Assembly (NCBI GenBank): GCA_032191485.1
Contig: JAVDOI010000006.1
Location: 8,600,056-8,664,055 of the forward strand
Length of the DNA stretch: 64,000 bases
DNA from: Leptoclinus maculatus
Taxonomy: Eukaryota > Chordata > Actinopteri > Perciformes > Stichaeidae
Reading direction: 5' to 3'
This document shows, in pieces, positions 1 to 13,695 of the stretch. Made by a program: the position numbers and the translations under genes. The notes under the pieces are model-generated. The model saw only the letters and a list, made by a program, of their open reading frames with translations, had not been told where the DNA came from and ran no database searches. Within the stretch, counting starts at the first letter, position 1, and every line of letters begins with the position of its first letter.

Positions 1-285
1 ATGTGATCATTTGTTGTTGTTCTCTGTTTCGTATCATTGTAAATTCATCATCTTTGGGTTTTTTAACAAAATGAGCAATTTAAGGACATCAATTTGGGCT
101 TGGGGACATTTTTTGCGGATTTATCAAATAATTGAAATCGTCACGATTATAGATAATGAAAGTAATAACTACTAGCCCAAGATTTGATGATTAAAACGTT
201 TGTGTGTTAATACAAAAAAGCACTTTTTTTGCTACTTTGGTAATACTGGGTTTGACTAAAACCAAATGTGTGCAGGCAAGACTGC

Positions 286-286
<1 letters not shown>

Positions 287-331
<45 letters not shown>
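287..331. repeat. (GT)n microsatellite
   Basis: About 22 GT units preceded by GCGC. Confidence 0.9.
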
Positions 332-332
<1 letters not shown>

Positions 333-425
333 AGACGGGAGGCTGCTGATTGACTGCTAAAGTGTGGAACTGAATGGGCGTCAGTGTGTATCAACCAGAG
401 CCAACAGACGCATGCGAGTCTCTCA

Positions 426-427
<2 letters not shown>

Positions 428-456
<29 letters not shown>
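428..456. repeat. (CA)n microsatellite
   Basis: About 14 CA units, the inverse orientation of the GT tract 100 bp upstream, so the two could pair as inverted repeats. Confidence 0.9.
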
Positions 457-459
<3 letters not shown>

Positions 460-1115
460 GTGTGTAAATGGCGGTGTAATCCAGAGTCTTATCACTACAT
501 CATCTGATTGATCCACACAGGAGAAAAGATAACACACACTCTACTTCCCGATCTGCCTAAATTGCCTGCAGCTCAGCACATGTCAATAACCAGTTATTCG
601 GCCTTTTTCTACTTTCTCACTCTTTTTCTCCGTCTGCTCCCAGCTGATACAGTTACTGAACAAACATCAATATCCTGTCCTTTTCTACCTCCTTCCATCC
701 ATCCATCCCTTCTCGCCTAATCGCTTTGCATCGCCCTCTTCATCCATCCCTCCTTGGCAAGTCTCTCTCTCTGCCTCCATCTCTTGCTCAGTCACTATTT
801 CTTCGTCCGTCCCTCACGCACCTCTTTGGACCTGCATTATGTTCTCCAAAGGATCGGGGCAGTGCAGGGTGGTGGGCTTATCAACTGGAATGCTCTACTT
901 TTCTTCCTTTGCACAGTGATCAGTCACATGGTAAAAGTAAAGAGTGTGTGTGGTTGTGTGTGTGTGTGTGTGTGTTTGATAAAGTGAGAGACAGGAACAC
1001 ACACAGCCATTACCTGAAACAACCTTCTTTTGTAACAACTAATGGCTAAGGGGCAATTTCTTTCCTCGGAACAAAGGAGACTGACAGAAACACACGTGAG
1101 GACTTGTAAACCTGT

Positions 1116-1123
1116 GCACACAC

Positions 1124-1175
<52 letters not shown>
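1116..1175. repeat. (CA)n microsatellite
   Basis: About 30 units with a single CG interruption near 1127. Confidence 0.9.
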
Positions 1176-1176
<1 letters not shown>

Positions 1177-1472
1177 AAGACACATATCCAACCAACGCTT
1201 CCAGTTTCTTGGCTACAAGTAACAAAACAATTCCCATCATCTTCATACGACATACAACTAGGGGCCATAATTTTTAAATCATACAGTCATGGGAGAGAAA
1301 TCCATCAATTTGGACTTGAGTCAGCCACACACACACACACATTAACACACACACAAGCAATCCAATGCCGTCAGCCTAAGGAAAACAAGTTAAAAGGGTT
1401 AATCCATCTTCTATGGAGGAGACTCACAGTCGAGAAATACTGTATACAGTAGCCCCGAGAGTCCATAAGGGT

Positions 1473-1473
<1 letters not shown>

Positions 1474-1507
<34 letters not shown>
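1474..1507. repeat. (CA)n microsatellite
   Basis: About 17 uninterrupted AC units. The gap between this tract and 3363 (about 1.85 kb) holds no recognised gene or repeat except the MITE remnant at 2281. Confidence 0.9.
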
Positions 1508-1510
<3 letters not shown>

Positions 1511-2280
1511 GGCTCTATAGGTCTCTCTGGGGTACTGGAGGGTAAAGGGCGCTATAGCTTTCCTGCAGGTCTGGAAGGTTTAAACAGCATATCAGCGTGG
1601 AATAAAGGGTGTTTCCCTTGAGGTCGGAAACCATTTTAATGGAGGCAACATTCTTATGTTGGTTCTGCAATTTAAGGCCTAAAAGATCCCCACGTGAATT
1701 GGAGCCGCTATTCAGAATGGAAAGAATATTTTCCTCTGTGGTCTCTGCAGGGTTATTGGCTGGAGACCGTATTTAACGTTCTGCTGTGTTTTCAAAGACA
1801 CAGAACTCCGCCGGGGATGAAAGAGTTAAGCCAACAACCTTCCACTGACTTTGGCAGCCGGGTCTTAGAAATGCAGAAGAGGAGGTTTCTTGTTTTGATT
1901 TGCGGGAGGGTGCATGTGGTGTTGAATGAATTTGTGGATTTGCACTTCACTGGGGGCTTGGGTCTTTTCTTCTAAAAAAAACCCCAAAAGGTACGAGTGT
2001 GTGTGACAAATGTCACATACTTTTTTTTCTATTACTGCTTTAAATCACTTCTTATCCATTATTTCACAAAGATGTGGGCATTTGTCAAAAACAATCTCTA
2101 TTATTTGTACATTGCTTTTGTGGGTTTTGTGGGTCTACCGATCAATTGCTTCGGCTCAAGCTTTTAAGGAAATTGCAAAAGTTCCAGAAAGCCCATAGTT
2201 TTGTCTGACTAACGCTCCAAAACCCTTTTCAGTTCATCATCATACAAGACCAAGAACAGAACATATCTTGCTTAAAAAAA

Positions 2281-2350
2281 ACTGTTGCCGATTAATATTC
2301 TTTCGTTCAACCGATCAATTAATCGACAGACCGTTTAGGCTCTGCTGCAT
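2281..2350 (-). mobile_element. Remnant of a 'gcaacgattaatcgatta' MITE end
   Basis: Plus-strand TGTTGCCGATTAATATTCTTTC then GATCAATTAATCGACAG and GTTTAGGCTCTGC is the reverse complement of a common fish hAT-type terminus. Only about 70 bp remain. Confidence 0.45.
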
Positions 2351-2849
2351 ATTCACAAGAAGAGCACGCAAATCTTCCTAAACCATGATCTTTAGTGGGA
2401 GTTTCAAAAGGCTTAACACACAGTCTTAGAGCATTATACGGTGTGTTTATACTTTATGTCAGCTGATATTCAAGGTCAGAGATATAACCTAGATACTGCT
2501 AGATAATATATGAGGATTGCGCACAAAGACACACACACCAAATGTGTACTCTATATATATAAATAAACCCAGAGTGGTCTCCAGATAACAGCTAGAGGTC
2601 ACGCATGTTGCTGGTTAACAGCAGCAACTGTGGTGGTTTCCCCCGAGTGGAGCTGCTTCAGTCAATTCACATTGCAAAACGATGAAATATGGTCATTCAT
2701 ATGGCACCAAACACGGGTGTGTGCACACAACTCAGCCCACAATAACACTGACTGATCGCAGATGTGTGCTGGTCGCGCTGAAGGAAATGGTCGAATAATC
2801 ATCCCCCTTATGATTGCTATTTCTTTAACGTATTACGTCAAGAAAATAT

Positions 2850-3110
2850 GTCTGGGCACACGTAGCGCCCGACCACAAGTGGAATTTGTCAATATACTAA
2901 CCTCCATTCACATGGAGGCGGGAGAATACAATATGGGCTTATGTACGGGAGCGAGGTGTTGTTGTTCATGGCTATTGGGGTGGAAGGAAAACGTGTGGCA
3001 AACAACAAAAACACTCGCGCAATTTGGCAGCGAGAATTAATTAGGCAGCACGTCGCATTAACGAGCTCTACGTTTCTCCATAAAAACCTGTTTGTGTGCA
3101 GAATAAAAAC
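2850..3110. promoter_or_regulatory. Candidate conserved non-coding element
   Basis: Low-repeat, non-coding block with GAGAATTAATTAGGCAGC (a homeodomain-type TAATTA) and CGCATTAACGAGCTC, standing out from the microsatellite-rich surroundings. Candidate by texture only; no alignment was possible. Confidence 0.2.
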
Positions 3111-3360
3111 TCCAAAAAAATAAGCTTGTTGTATCACGGAGAGCTAAAAAGGAGTGAAAGGAGGACAGAGGAAATAGAGGACAGAAGTGGCTGATGTTAA
3201 TGCTGACAGCATGGTTTCAAGACAAGCCTGCAATTTGTCTGTGTATGTGTGGTTGTGTGTCAGAGAAAAAGAGCAATGATGCTTCTCTCCTTACTAGTCA
3301 ACGACCGTCTCGTCATCAAGCCAACAGACAAACACATTTCCGACAGTCTAAAAAAATGAC

Positions 3361-3362
<2 letters not shown>

Positions 3363-3425
<63 letters not shown>
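3363..3425. repeat. (GT)n microsatellite
   Basis: About 31 pure GT units. First of five CA/GT tracts packed between 3.36 and 4.15 kb. Confidence 0.95.
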
Positions 3426-3428
<3 letters not shown>

Positions 3429-3559
3429 ATATATGAACAGGAAAGAAGTGAAAGAGAAGTAGACAGCCGGAAACAAAGATTATCTGGCAACTACCTGCAA
3501 GAGAGGTTCCTCTGCAGTATTCCACCTTGTTTTCATATCAGATGATAAAGATACACAGT

Positions 3560-3562
<3 letters not shown>

Positions 3563-3634
<72 letters not shown>
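3563..3634. repeat. (CA)n microsatellite
   Basis: 36 CA units, opposite orientation to the GT tract 140 bp away. Confidence 0.95.
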
Positions 3635-3637
<3 letters not shown>

Positions 3638-3833
3638 CTTGGAGTATGTTGGCAGATGCAGATGCCTTTTTTCTGATACGTGTGTGTGCATCAATGTGTA
3701 CATGCGGCTGGCTCCAAGGAGGAGAGAGCGATTCTGTGTGAGGCAGCTCATAAATTACCCAGAAATCTCAGCGGGGGCCTTGAACTCATTGCTGGAGTTT
3801 CTGCATGAAGAACAAACAGGTGAAGCACTGCAG

Positions 3834-3837
<4 letters not shown>

Positions 3838-3875
<38 letters not shown>
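3838..3875. repeat. (GT)n microsatellite
   Basis: About 19 GT units. Confidence 0.95.
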
Positions 3876-3876
<1 letters not shown>

Positions 3877-3954
3877 ACGCCCTCGTGTTGCTTTATAAAG
3901 CAGGAGATCAACCAAGCATCTGATGGTATCCATAGTTGCACATTCATAATGCAA

Positions 3955-3958
<4 letters not shown>

Positions 3959-4022
<64 letters not shown>
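3959..4022. repeat. (TG)n microsatellite
   Basis: About 32 pure TG units, followed 100 bp on by a short (CA)10 at 4124-4144. Confidence 0.95.
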
Positions 4023-4024
<2 letters not shown>

Positions 4025-5689
4025 CAAAGTTAGTCTACATCACTGTCAAGGAATATAGGTCCCTCTCTTATATACTTGTATTTAGCCAGAAGCAAAAGAG
4101 AATGAAATAATGCATGGCAGCTACACACACACACACACACACACGCAGCCTACTGACCTCAAACCAGGTCAAAGTGACACGGTTGTGCCACAAAGCAGGG
4201 TTTGTACACAGTAGAAAGTAGCATGGAGGCCAGTTACGGTGGTTACTCATCTGTTACGTCTGTTGTAATGGTTGTTATTTTCTGTTAGGAAGAGATGCTT
4301 TTTGGCTAACAAAACACACAGAGAGAACAAAAGCGATAACATTACAATATCTGTTTACTTGTTCGGTCTCTATATATAATAATTGTCCAAATCCCGGTCG
4401 ATTTATTTCATTACGTATTCACTATTCAGATTATCGCGCCAGACAAGGGGTTAAATGAGCGTCGTGCCGATCGGAGCTGGAGCTGTGACTACTGCAGAGT
4501 CATTTGTCGGAATGAATGCCGATTGTAACCTTTCCCACTAAAGACAAAAGCCAGATGGTCGTGGATGTTAGTGGGTTCTTCGTCCAGTGGGAAAGGGGCT
4601 CTACAGGCCTCACGACGCTTGCTTACTCCGACATTTCTTCGATGGACAGCACTGACACCAGGACTCAACAGCTGCGACTCAACTGTTGGACAACACACAC
4701 ACACGCACACAGACTGCCATAAATACATCACAAACACACCACACTTACAAGCATGGCTGGGAAATATCGCTGTAATGATGTTGCTGTGTCTTTTTTAATA
4801 ATATCATGTATGGTGACACAAGCTGTGTTTCAATTCATCGAACTTAAAAAAAAAAAGAAATCACAGCTCTTTGCTAATTATCATTATTGTCACTGAGGGA
4901 AAGCCTCCATAAAAGAGAACACTGCACATGACATGCAATGAGCATGTAGCACATGAATGTAACAAAAACAAGCACGAATCCACGCACAGACACACTCGCA
5001 CACACCTCTAAAGCAACCTCTGTGTCTAGGATAACAAGACGCAGCGGTCTCACAGGGCTCCTCGCCGACGTCAGCGGTGACGCCACTCGCTCCATGGAGA
5101 CAGAGTGCGTTTGATTGCTTGTGTCTCAAAGGTGTTCTACAAAATGCACGATGCATTAATAACATCTCAGCAGAGGTGTTTTCGTATTCCACCTGAGGGT
5201 GTTTGTACAGGCTTGACGATTCAAAACTCAAGACAGGAGAGGTATAAGGTGGAAAAATAAGCCTGAGGAAGAAGCTTTTTTTTTTTTTTGCCCCATACTA
5301 TTTACAATCAATGAATTCTTTCCTCACAAGATTCAGTAGCTGTTTTTCCAGAATATGTTACTGGATCCTAACTGATCAATAATTTAGAAAGAGAGATGAC
5401 TGCACCAATTCTGTATTCATGGTTTGCAGGGTAGTAATTTCTATGTTGAGTGCACTCCAGGCAGACACTGAAATCTCAAGGAGTTGGCACCTATTCAGAG
5501 GCGCTGCTTCCAGAAGCTGTCACCACATGTTTAGACCGCAATCCAACAGAACGTTAAGAGACAGAGGAGGAAGAATATATATGGATATGTACAGGAAGAA
5601 ATACACCCGGAACTACACGGAAAGAAGCATACAGTCTGTTGGAAATAAACCAATGTCAATATATATGTCGGCTAACAGGCTGACAAGAG

Positions 5690-5872
5690 GAGGGCTCGGA
5701 GGGCTCGCGGTCAAAAGATCATCAGTTCAAATACCCACACCAGCTGGGAAATGTGGGTAGAGAGAGTGAATGAGTGACACACCTCTCCCTCCATCATCAC
5801 CACAGGTGCCTTTAAGCAAAGTAGTTAACCTCCGACTGTTCTGATGGAGATGCTCGGTGACCAGCGGCTACG
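5690..5872 (+). mobile_element. tRNA-derived SINE, teleost type (partial)
   Basis: A degenerate pol III B box (AGTTCAAATACCC at about 5724) is followed by the fish SINE body: GCTGGGAAATGTGGGTAGAG, GTGAATGAGTGACAC, a CCTCTCCCTCCATCATCACC stretch, and a TTTAAGCAAAGTAGTTAACC segment, then GAGATGCTCGGTGACCAGCGGC. These segments match, from memory, a tRNA-head SINE widespread in percomorph fish. The A-box side is weak (GCTCGGAGGGCTCGCGG), so the head is degenerate. Confidence 0.75.
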
Positions 5873-6659
5873 CAGATTTAACAGACTATATGTTTAAATG
5901 CATACAAGACATATGAAGCAGCAGTTAAAGGTATATCATCAATGTGACCCAAATAAAATGCTAAAATAAAACTTGTTTTTTTATATGCAACATTTCACAT
6001 TTGCATAGAAATCCCGCTATTAAATTGTATTATTATTATTATTATAAGGATAAATAAATATTCAGGAAGATATTCACTCTTTATATTAAAGAAGAGCAGA
6101 CACTAGGATTTAAAAAAGGTGAAAAAAAACTCTTCTAAAAATATAATTTGGTTATTATTACTTTGTGAGACTCGTACAGCAGTTCATTTGCATTTTTTTC
6201 ACATTTTCCTCTTAAATTTCTATTCGATAAAGCATAAAAAGAAACTTAAAGAATAGCACACAAAAGACTTTTAGCATGCGCAGCACAGGCACAACCCCTG
6301 CTCCACTTTCTCTGATTACTCCTGATAATGATGTATGCAACACACCACCCACACACAGAACAGATCAATACATAATTACACTGACAATTAGTACCATTAG
6401 AGGGGTGCTAGAGATGGGGGTTTGTTGAGCTAAACACTCCTCAGAGAGAAAAAGAGAATTAAGCAGCTCTGCATGGGGTCTTCTCCAAAAAGGTTTGCTA
6501 CTGTCCTTTACTAATGAGATGAGAGCGACACTTGAGTGGGTGTGACGTCGTTAGCGCACACAAACCACTGCAAAATAATCAAAAGTCCGTCCTGCAGACA
6601 CATGAATAAAATCCCTAATTTCAAAATCAAAAATGCGAAATATTAATCGTAACATAAAC

Positions 6660-6930
6660 CCATTAGCACCAATAACGTTTAAGACGACCCGCCCGATCGG
6701 TGTCTCCGAGCTCAACTCATTTAGACTGTCAATTAACTCTGCTCGTCAACTCTGGCTCAATTAATCAGGTGTAATTACTTAAACCCATTTGCCGGCACAT
6801 CCTTTTAGATTAGGTCGGCAGAAATAGGACTGTGTTTTACAAAGACCACGAGTGAGTAACGTTCATTAGATGATATTCATAATGATGGATTTAATAAGGT
6901 TAGGAGCTGGTCAATTCCACTTTGTCTTTT
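6660..6930. promoter_or_regulatory. Candidate conserved non-coding element
   Basis: Low-repeat block with GTCAATTAACTCTGC, CTCAATTAATCAGGTGTAAT and ATGATATTCATAATGATGG, rich in TAATTA/ATTA homeodomain-like sites. Adjacent to the MITE at 6983. Confidence 0.25.
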
Positions 6931-6982
6931 CTGCAACAGTGTAATGAAAATCTGCTCGGTTTGTTTAACGTGGGCTCACGAC

Positions 6983-7884
6983 TAGGGGCCGGAAGATATG
7001 GACCAAAAATCATATCTCATTCTTTTTATGCTGAATGGCTAAATGTGGGCTAAATGTTCAGTTGTACGTCAAAGCCACATGTGAGATGTCACAAGCACTT
7101 TTATTAAAACAGATCATCATATCACATGGACACGGTTAAGCTACAAAATAAGTGAGGGCTGCTTTAATTCAACAAATTCAACAATATAATCGTGTTATTT
7201 TATTACCCCTCTAAAGTGTCATTGTGTAATTAATGTTACTTTATAAAAACAGACCAGTCGCATGACAACTATGAACATGCCCACCGCCTCAAATGTTGGT
7301 TTTGAGGAGCATTTGCGTTTGTATACGTACTGAAACCCACACTGTACACACTACCATTGGACTACTTTCTCTGCTCCGATTGGCTAACACCGGCTCGGGG
7401 CTCATCCACCTACGCCCATATGCTACTCTTATAGCATATGCATCAAACTGTGTCTACACACGACATCTACAAGACCGGACCACGTCTGAAACACAAGTAC
7501 GGGAAAATATTAATTTTTATAGGCCTAAAGAAGAAGAAAAAAAACACGTATGTATTGAGGATTGTAGTGGATCAGCTGGTTGATCAAAGGGGTGACGTTA
7601 CCAGCAGAAACACTGTCGCACCTATTCATTATAAAAGACCATAGGCCACTCAGTGACTCGGTGAGATACTTTTTGGTTTAATGGACTGGCCAGGTTTGTG
7701 TGGAAAGAGAAAGGAGAGATGCAAGCACACTGAGACGGCTTCATGTAAGAAACGTTATGTAACGCGATATCAAACGATATCAATATAAACGTATTGTGTC
7801 ATCCTATATATATATATATATATATCTCATTTGAAAAAGGAATCAATAATATACCTTAGAGAGTTGATATACCAGCCAGCCCTA
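6983..7884 (+). mobile_element. hAT-like element, about 900 bp, non-autonomous
   Basis: The left end TAGGGGCCGGAAGATATGGACC and right end ATATACCAGCCAGCCCTA form imperfect inverted termini. The first 150 bp (AAATCATATCTC, GTGGGCTAAATGTTCAG, CACATGTGAGATGTCACAAG) and last 140 bp (ATATCAAACGATATCAATA, TATA repeat) resemble the GATAT-rich fish MITEs. The middle (about 7150-7740) could be internal sequence or a nested insertion. Target duplications are not clear. Confidence 0.55.
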
Positions 7885-8830
7885 CTCCTGAAGTGCAGAA
7901 TAATTGTTGGAACGTCTCTAACAGCAGAGAGAAAACCCAGAAAACTAAGAGCGAATACTGTGTGCTCTACTGCATCCAATTTAGTTGAGACAGTATAATA
8001 TTCTGCGATGGTGTGGGGCTCTTATCAGGCATAGGTAAAAGGATCAGTTAGAGCATTTGCATCTGCTATACTTCTGTAATCAGTTTCAAGGGTGCAGCTC
8101 ACCACGGAAAGCTCCTTACTCTGGTAACAATGCTCCGCTCAGTGGCTTGACCATAGTAAAAAAAAAATGAACTCTCAAATCTAGCTATGAATACAAACCA
8201 TACATCAAACATATTACAAGGAAAGATACACAACAGCACAACCCACACTGCCTCACAAGTCATGTCACAGTGTAGAGATGCCACAGCAACGAGCACCATC
8301 ACGAAGAAGCTACCAAAAATCTAAATATAGCTACAATGGAATTGCGATCATTCTAAGATCGATTTCGGGTTAAGCACCAAAACTCACCTTTGACACACCG
8401 ACGGTCATGAAACAGCTGGCCTGTGCAGCGTGAAAAAAATGAATGCTTGAGGATTGACTCATTTTGCTACGATTGATCTCCGATTGATTGATGCATTGGC
8501 TCGGGACAAAGTTCAAAACCTCACCATCCATCTGGTGATGGAGAGAAAGCAGCCTGACATTTTGAATGGTCTTTGGGTCACATATGAGCCTTACATGGAG
8601 ACAATGGAGCGTCCAGCGGGGGAAAGGAATGTTCAAACAAAGTTCCCCCCGAAACTCCCAATTAACAAAATATAATACTTAGTATGTGATGATTATGCGT
8701 CCTAAAACAATGTTTCTATTTTTTGATTAGTTAAAGTAAGCTTATATACAAATAGTAAGGCCAAAGATAGCATGTTTAACTGCTTCATCACCGTGTAATA
8801 ACAAAATACAGCCTTCATCAAAGCTTCAAA

Positions 8831-8985
8831 TAGGGTTGGGGCGGAAATTAAATATCAAATATATTGTTGACCAAATACCTCGATATTGCAACGATATTGT
8901 AGGGTTGACTATTGGTGCTTTCGCAAAATATTTATGACAAATAATCATCAATAATGTGGATATAATGACGAAATAGGGTTAAATG
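8831..8985 (+). mobile_element. 5' fragment of a hAT-like MITE
   Basis: TAGGGTTGGGGCGG, GACCAAATACCTCGATATTG and AATAATGTGGATATAATGACG parallel the first half of the element at 31087-31405, which has GACCAAATACCTCAATGTC in the same order. The right half is missing or diverged. Confidence 0.6.
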
Positions 8986-9330
8986 TTACATGAACACGTT
9001 TCCCTGTGCTGCCCTGGTGTTAAATACCACGACTTTTCCACGACTTTCTACAACTAAATGTTGTCTAATAACCTAAAAAGGCTACAGCTGGCTAGTTTAA
9101 TGTTTTGCTTGCTGTGGAGAAACGCTGCTGGAAATCACCATTTAATGTGATGACTTCAGTGAGTGAGACGAAAGTGACCCCTGAGCAAAAAGAGTCCCTG
9201 ACTTTCTCTGTTTGGAGGACACCTCTTTAAATCCAGTGATATTTCATAAACACCAAAAGAGTTTTGTTGTGTTCCTGAGTCATCCTTATTATAGCACCTA
9301 CTCCGAGATATACACACCCTGTCAGGTGAG

Positions 9331-9522
<192 letters not shown>

Positions 9523-10452
9523 ACAGAGAGCCGTGCTGCTGAGGAGGACAATGTGGTGGCCAGGTGACGGACACCGATATTATTTGTGCAGCAGCCAGCG
9601 TTATATCACCCTCTCCTCTCTTCCCCCTCTTTTCTTCTCTCCTCTCCTCTCTCCATCTTTCTGTCATCCGCCCTTTCCTCACGCTGTTCTTGGCAGCGGT
9701 GACGAAAAGATTTCTGGGGCTATCACTCTTCCTCTCGCCCTCCTCTTCTCTCGGTCGGTGAATCACTGGCTCTCCTTCGAGCACACACACACACTGGCTG
9801 TAAAAGGCTTGTTGCTCTCTCCTTGGCTGGCGTTCGTTCTCTCAGTCTCTCTCCCTACGTGCCATTTTTCCCCTGTTCATTCCGCTCTCTCTGATTTCCT
9901 GTGTTTTAGAATGCAGTTAGTGGTCCATATGCCGGCCTACAGTACAGTCATTTCCACAGCGAGCAGTGCAGACGAGTTCAAAATGCCAGTCCCTATGCCA
10001 GCTGAAGTTCAGGTTTGGGAAACTTAACTGCATTCTGGACACATTCAACAACACTGATGCTATTTCCTCCCTTTTTTTTGTGCATTCTTTTCCCTTCAAG
10101 CCTCTTCCTGGGCTCGCTCTGTTATTTTCACACTCACTCTGACTCGCTCATCTCCCCAACACCTCTCTTTCAAATTCCCTTACTCTCTCTCCGGCATGTT
10201 GCTTTGGCGTCTAACTCTTCCTCTCTCTCTCTCTCTCCGACTCCCTCGCGTCCTCTCATTTCTAAGCCCGCCCACGTCCTGCGCCTCTTTCTTCCTCTCT
10301 CGTCCCCTCTCTCTGGTTCTAACTGCCGTCTTTCTTATTTACCTCCTGAAACTCGTTCATTCTTGTATTGATCCACTCTCAAACCGTGGAGAAGGTCAGC
10401 GGTTCACTAATAAAGCTCAGGGACAAAACAGAGACACGCAAACAAACACTGA

Positions 10453-10456
<4 letters not shown>

Positions 10457-10488
<32 letters not shown>

Positions 10489-10528
10489 CAGACATATATA
10501 GCCAGGTAACAGGGCTGTGGTGATGAAC

Positions 10529-10585
<57 letters not shown>
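10457..10585. repeat. (CA)n and (TG)n pair in inverted orientation
   Basis: (CA)16 at 10457-10488 and (TG)28 at 10530-10585 are separated by about 40 bp. On one strand they are complementary and could fold back. Confidence 0.92.
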
Positions 10586-10586
<1 letters not shown>

Positions 10587-12969
10587 TGCTTCCTCCCGAC
10601 ACACACATTTTTCTATAACAGAGCTGCTTCTAATATGCCCAAACATTTGTGTTTACAGAAAAACAGCCACCATCTCACTGTGCCTGTAAACATATCGCCC
10701 TAATGACGGCCAGAGGCTAGAAGTTATGATCCAGCACAGATATGAACTCCACACAGGGAGCTGACAAGAGCGCCTGGCCATCCATCATGGCTGTGTGGCT
10801 AACAGCTGTCCAGTACTCCCTCTCTCCCCCCCCCTGCCGCGCCCTCTCCACCGAACTATGACAGGGTCAAACTAAACGTATTCACCCCCCTCCACCCCCA
10901 CGGCACGCAGCCTTTCCCACACTGTTCACTCGAACGCAAGTTGAGATGGGCATTTATGCGAGTGTTGCCTCGAGGTTAGGGGAGTGCATTTGCATTCCTT
11001 GGGTGGGTGGGAAAATCTGGGAGGGGTTCAGTGCCAAACACCAGTAGCTTAAATGTTAGAGAGCTGCGGAGCAGGAGATCGACAGTTTATACCTAGATTA
11101 GCTGGAGAAATGGGGTTGGGTTGTGTGTTTGTTCCTTACTTATAGTCCAACTGCTGCCAATAGCAGCCGCCAGTGGAGAACTGGCATCTGCTAGCCGGCT
11201 AGTGCAACTCTCACCTTCTTGTGCTATTTCAGTTCTGCTGTCTGATTCAGTCTCGTCTGTGCTTCTCTGTGCTTGTTTATTGTGTTTCGTCATGTTGCAC
11301 CAGCACCAGCTCCCACACTGGAAAATGATAGCAGGCCTTTGAGGATCAGATTCGAGGTCGCTCGGACCACTGGCTGAGGTTAAGGTCGGGGGTGGGCAGC
11401 TGACGTCAGGTCACTGCTTTAGGGGGCAACGTGGCGGACGCCATTAACCTGCCGCTGACCCCTGGAGTGTTTGCTGCTGTCGTGGGGTCAGCGAATCAGC
11501 TTATCTCTGAGGCTACTACATCATCATTGCTGACAGCTTATATGGGACAACACAGTATTCTTGAGAGGATGTTTAAGTGGTGATGAATTATGAGTGAAAG
11601 TAACCCTTTTCAAAACTCCAGTAACCATGGGAACAGGGCCTGACGGGAAGACGGGGAGCTGTGGGACGGTCTCTCTGCTCAATAACTGTTACTAATAAAG
11701 ACAATTAAGAATACATGCTGGCTCTAAAGTATGACTTGGCACATCTACAGGCTGCATTGGTAAGGCTGTGTTAGGTGGAATGCAAACCAGTACGTCTTAT
11801 CAAAAGCAAACAGTGCACAGCCGTTTATACTCCTATAATAGTCCTATTGAGAGTTATCGTGACAGCAATTATTTTCTCCCCAAGCTAAATGCCGATGAGG
11901 TAAAAAGCATGTCTGCACAGTGCAGTTATCTACCTGGTATGTGCATTTGCAAATCCAGTATTTGACTGGCCGGGACTACGACTTAGCAGATGATGTTTCA
12001 CTGCACCGCATAAAAGGAAAAGTCAAATTCTTCGCCATACTAACCTGCGATTTGTTTTTACCAGAGCCATCCCGACTAGAGCTCCTGCTGCACCAGTGCA
12101 AAGGTCTAATTGAAATAAATGAGATTGCCTGCCTTTTTCCCCTCAGAGCTATTGTCATTGTGATGGGCCCGAAGACAGGAAAGTACAAAAAAAAAGAAGA
12201 ATGGAGAGAACCACTGAACAGGAAGGAGACTACATCTTCACGCGGTGGCAAAAAGAGAGGAAGAAAGGGAGGTGAAGGAGGACTTGGCCGGGTCATTCCC
12301 ATCACTTACACCACCACACAAAACACACCTGTGCACACTAACTAAGGAAGACCTACACAGAGGAAGAGCGCTATCCTTACCAAGTATGCCACTGGATTAG
12401 TTGCAACACAGGGTGAATGGTTTGTGTGTGCGTGTGCGTGTGCGTGTGTGTGTGTGTGTGTGTATAGACACCTGCCAGGAAAAATGGTGTGCGCTGACAT
12501 TTAAAGAAAAAGCTTTAAAAGTGGTCTTTTCATTAAGCTATCTTAAGAGAGAGCATGATGGAGGGGATGGATGGGTGAATTTAAAGAGCACACGGGATGG
12601 AAGATGAGGTCGCTGAGACAGGTGGTCAACTAAGAGTGCCGCACACTTAACACTAATAGATGGAACGAAGACTTTTTTTTTTTTTTTTTAGCAGATGCGG
12701 CCTGAAGAGAGTGGGTAAGCAAGGGCATAAAAGCCAGAAAAAACAAAAGGACACGAGCAGGTATGTTCACTATAGAGGGAACTAGCCTGTGTGTGCTGTT
12801 GTGTAGTAGTGCCTTAAGGTCTCTAGTGGGAGTGTATGTATGTGCGTCTGTTTGTGTGTGGGGTAAAGCATGCAGGGCCATGCACCGTGGATCAGTTAGT
12901 AAAAACCCAGTCTAGCTCAAGCCGTCCCCCAGGATGTCACACTGCAGTGCACCGAACCATGCAGTGTGT

Positions 12970-12971
<2 letters not shown>

Positions 12972-13051
<80 letters not shown>

Positions 13052-13056
13052 GTGTG
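12972..13056. repeat. (GT)n microsatellite with TATA interruption
   Basis: About 34 GT units, then TATATG and further GT units. Confidence 0.95.
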
Positions 13057-13354
13057 CATGAGTGCTACTCCTGAGTGACATTTCACAAATCCAGGTGACT
13101 GGGCTAATGATGTCCCCTGCCTGACTAAATCAAAGCACTAAGAGGTTGTGCGGAGAGGGGGAAATGGGCAGAAAAAAGTGAAGTAGAAGACAGCAGGAGA
13201 AAGAAATGAGAGCTGCTCACACTTTATATGAACCACTGCAGGCCTGTAGCAGAGGTTCTTGTGAATGATTGGAACATGAGTTGACCAGTATTCAATTAGC
13301 AGGTGCACAAAAACATGTCAACATCAAGACTAGTCTTTTATATTTTAATAACAC

Positions 13355-13483
<129 letters not shown>

Positions 13484-13695
13484 GATACTCATGTATGCTA
13501 AGAAGGATTGATTTTCGGCAACGTTTTTGAGAAAAGGTTTAGCATGGTGTCATACTTTGCCAACGCTGATGCAGTCTTACATACATTTTACCATCAAAAC
13601 ATAATACGTGTGCTGATAAGCAAACGGATTCACTCTAAGGGAAGAGGCTGTAAAGAAAGTATCTACGCTGCAGAACTCACAAAGAAGAGATTTGA

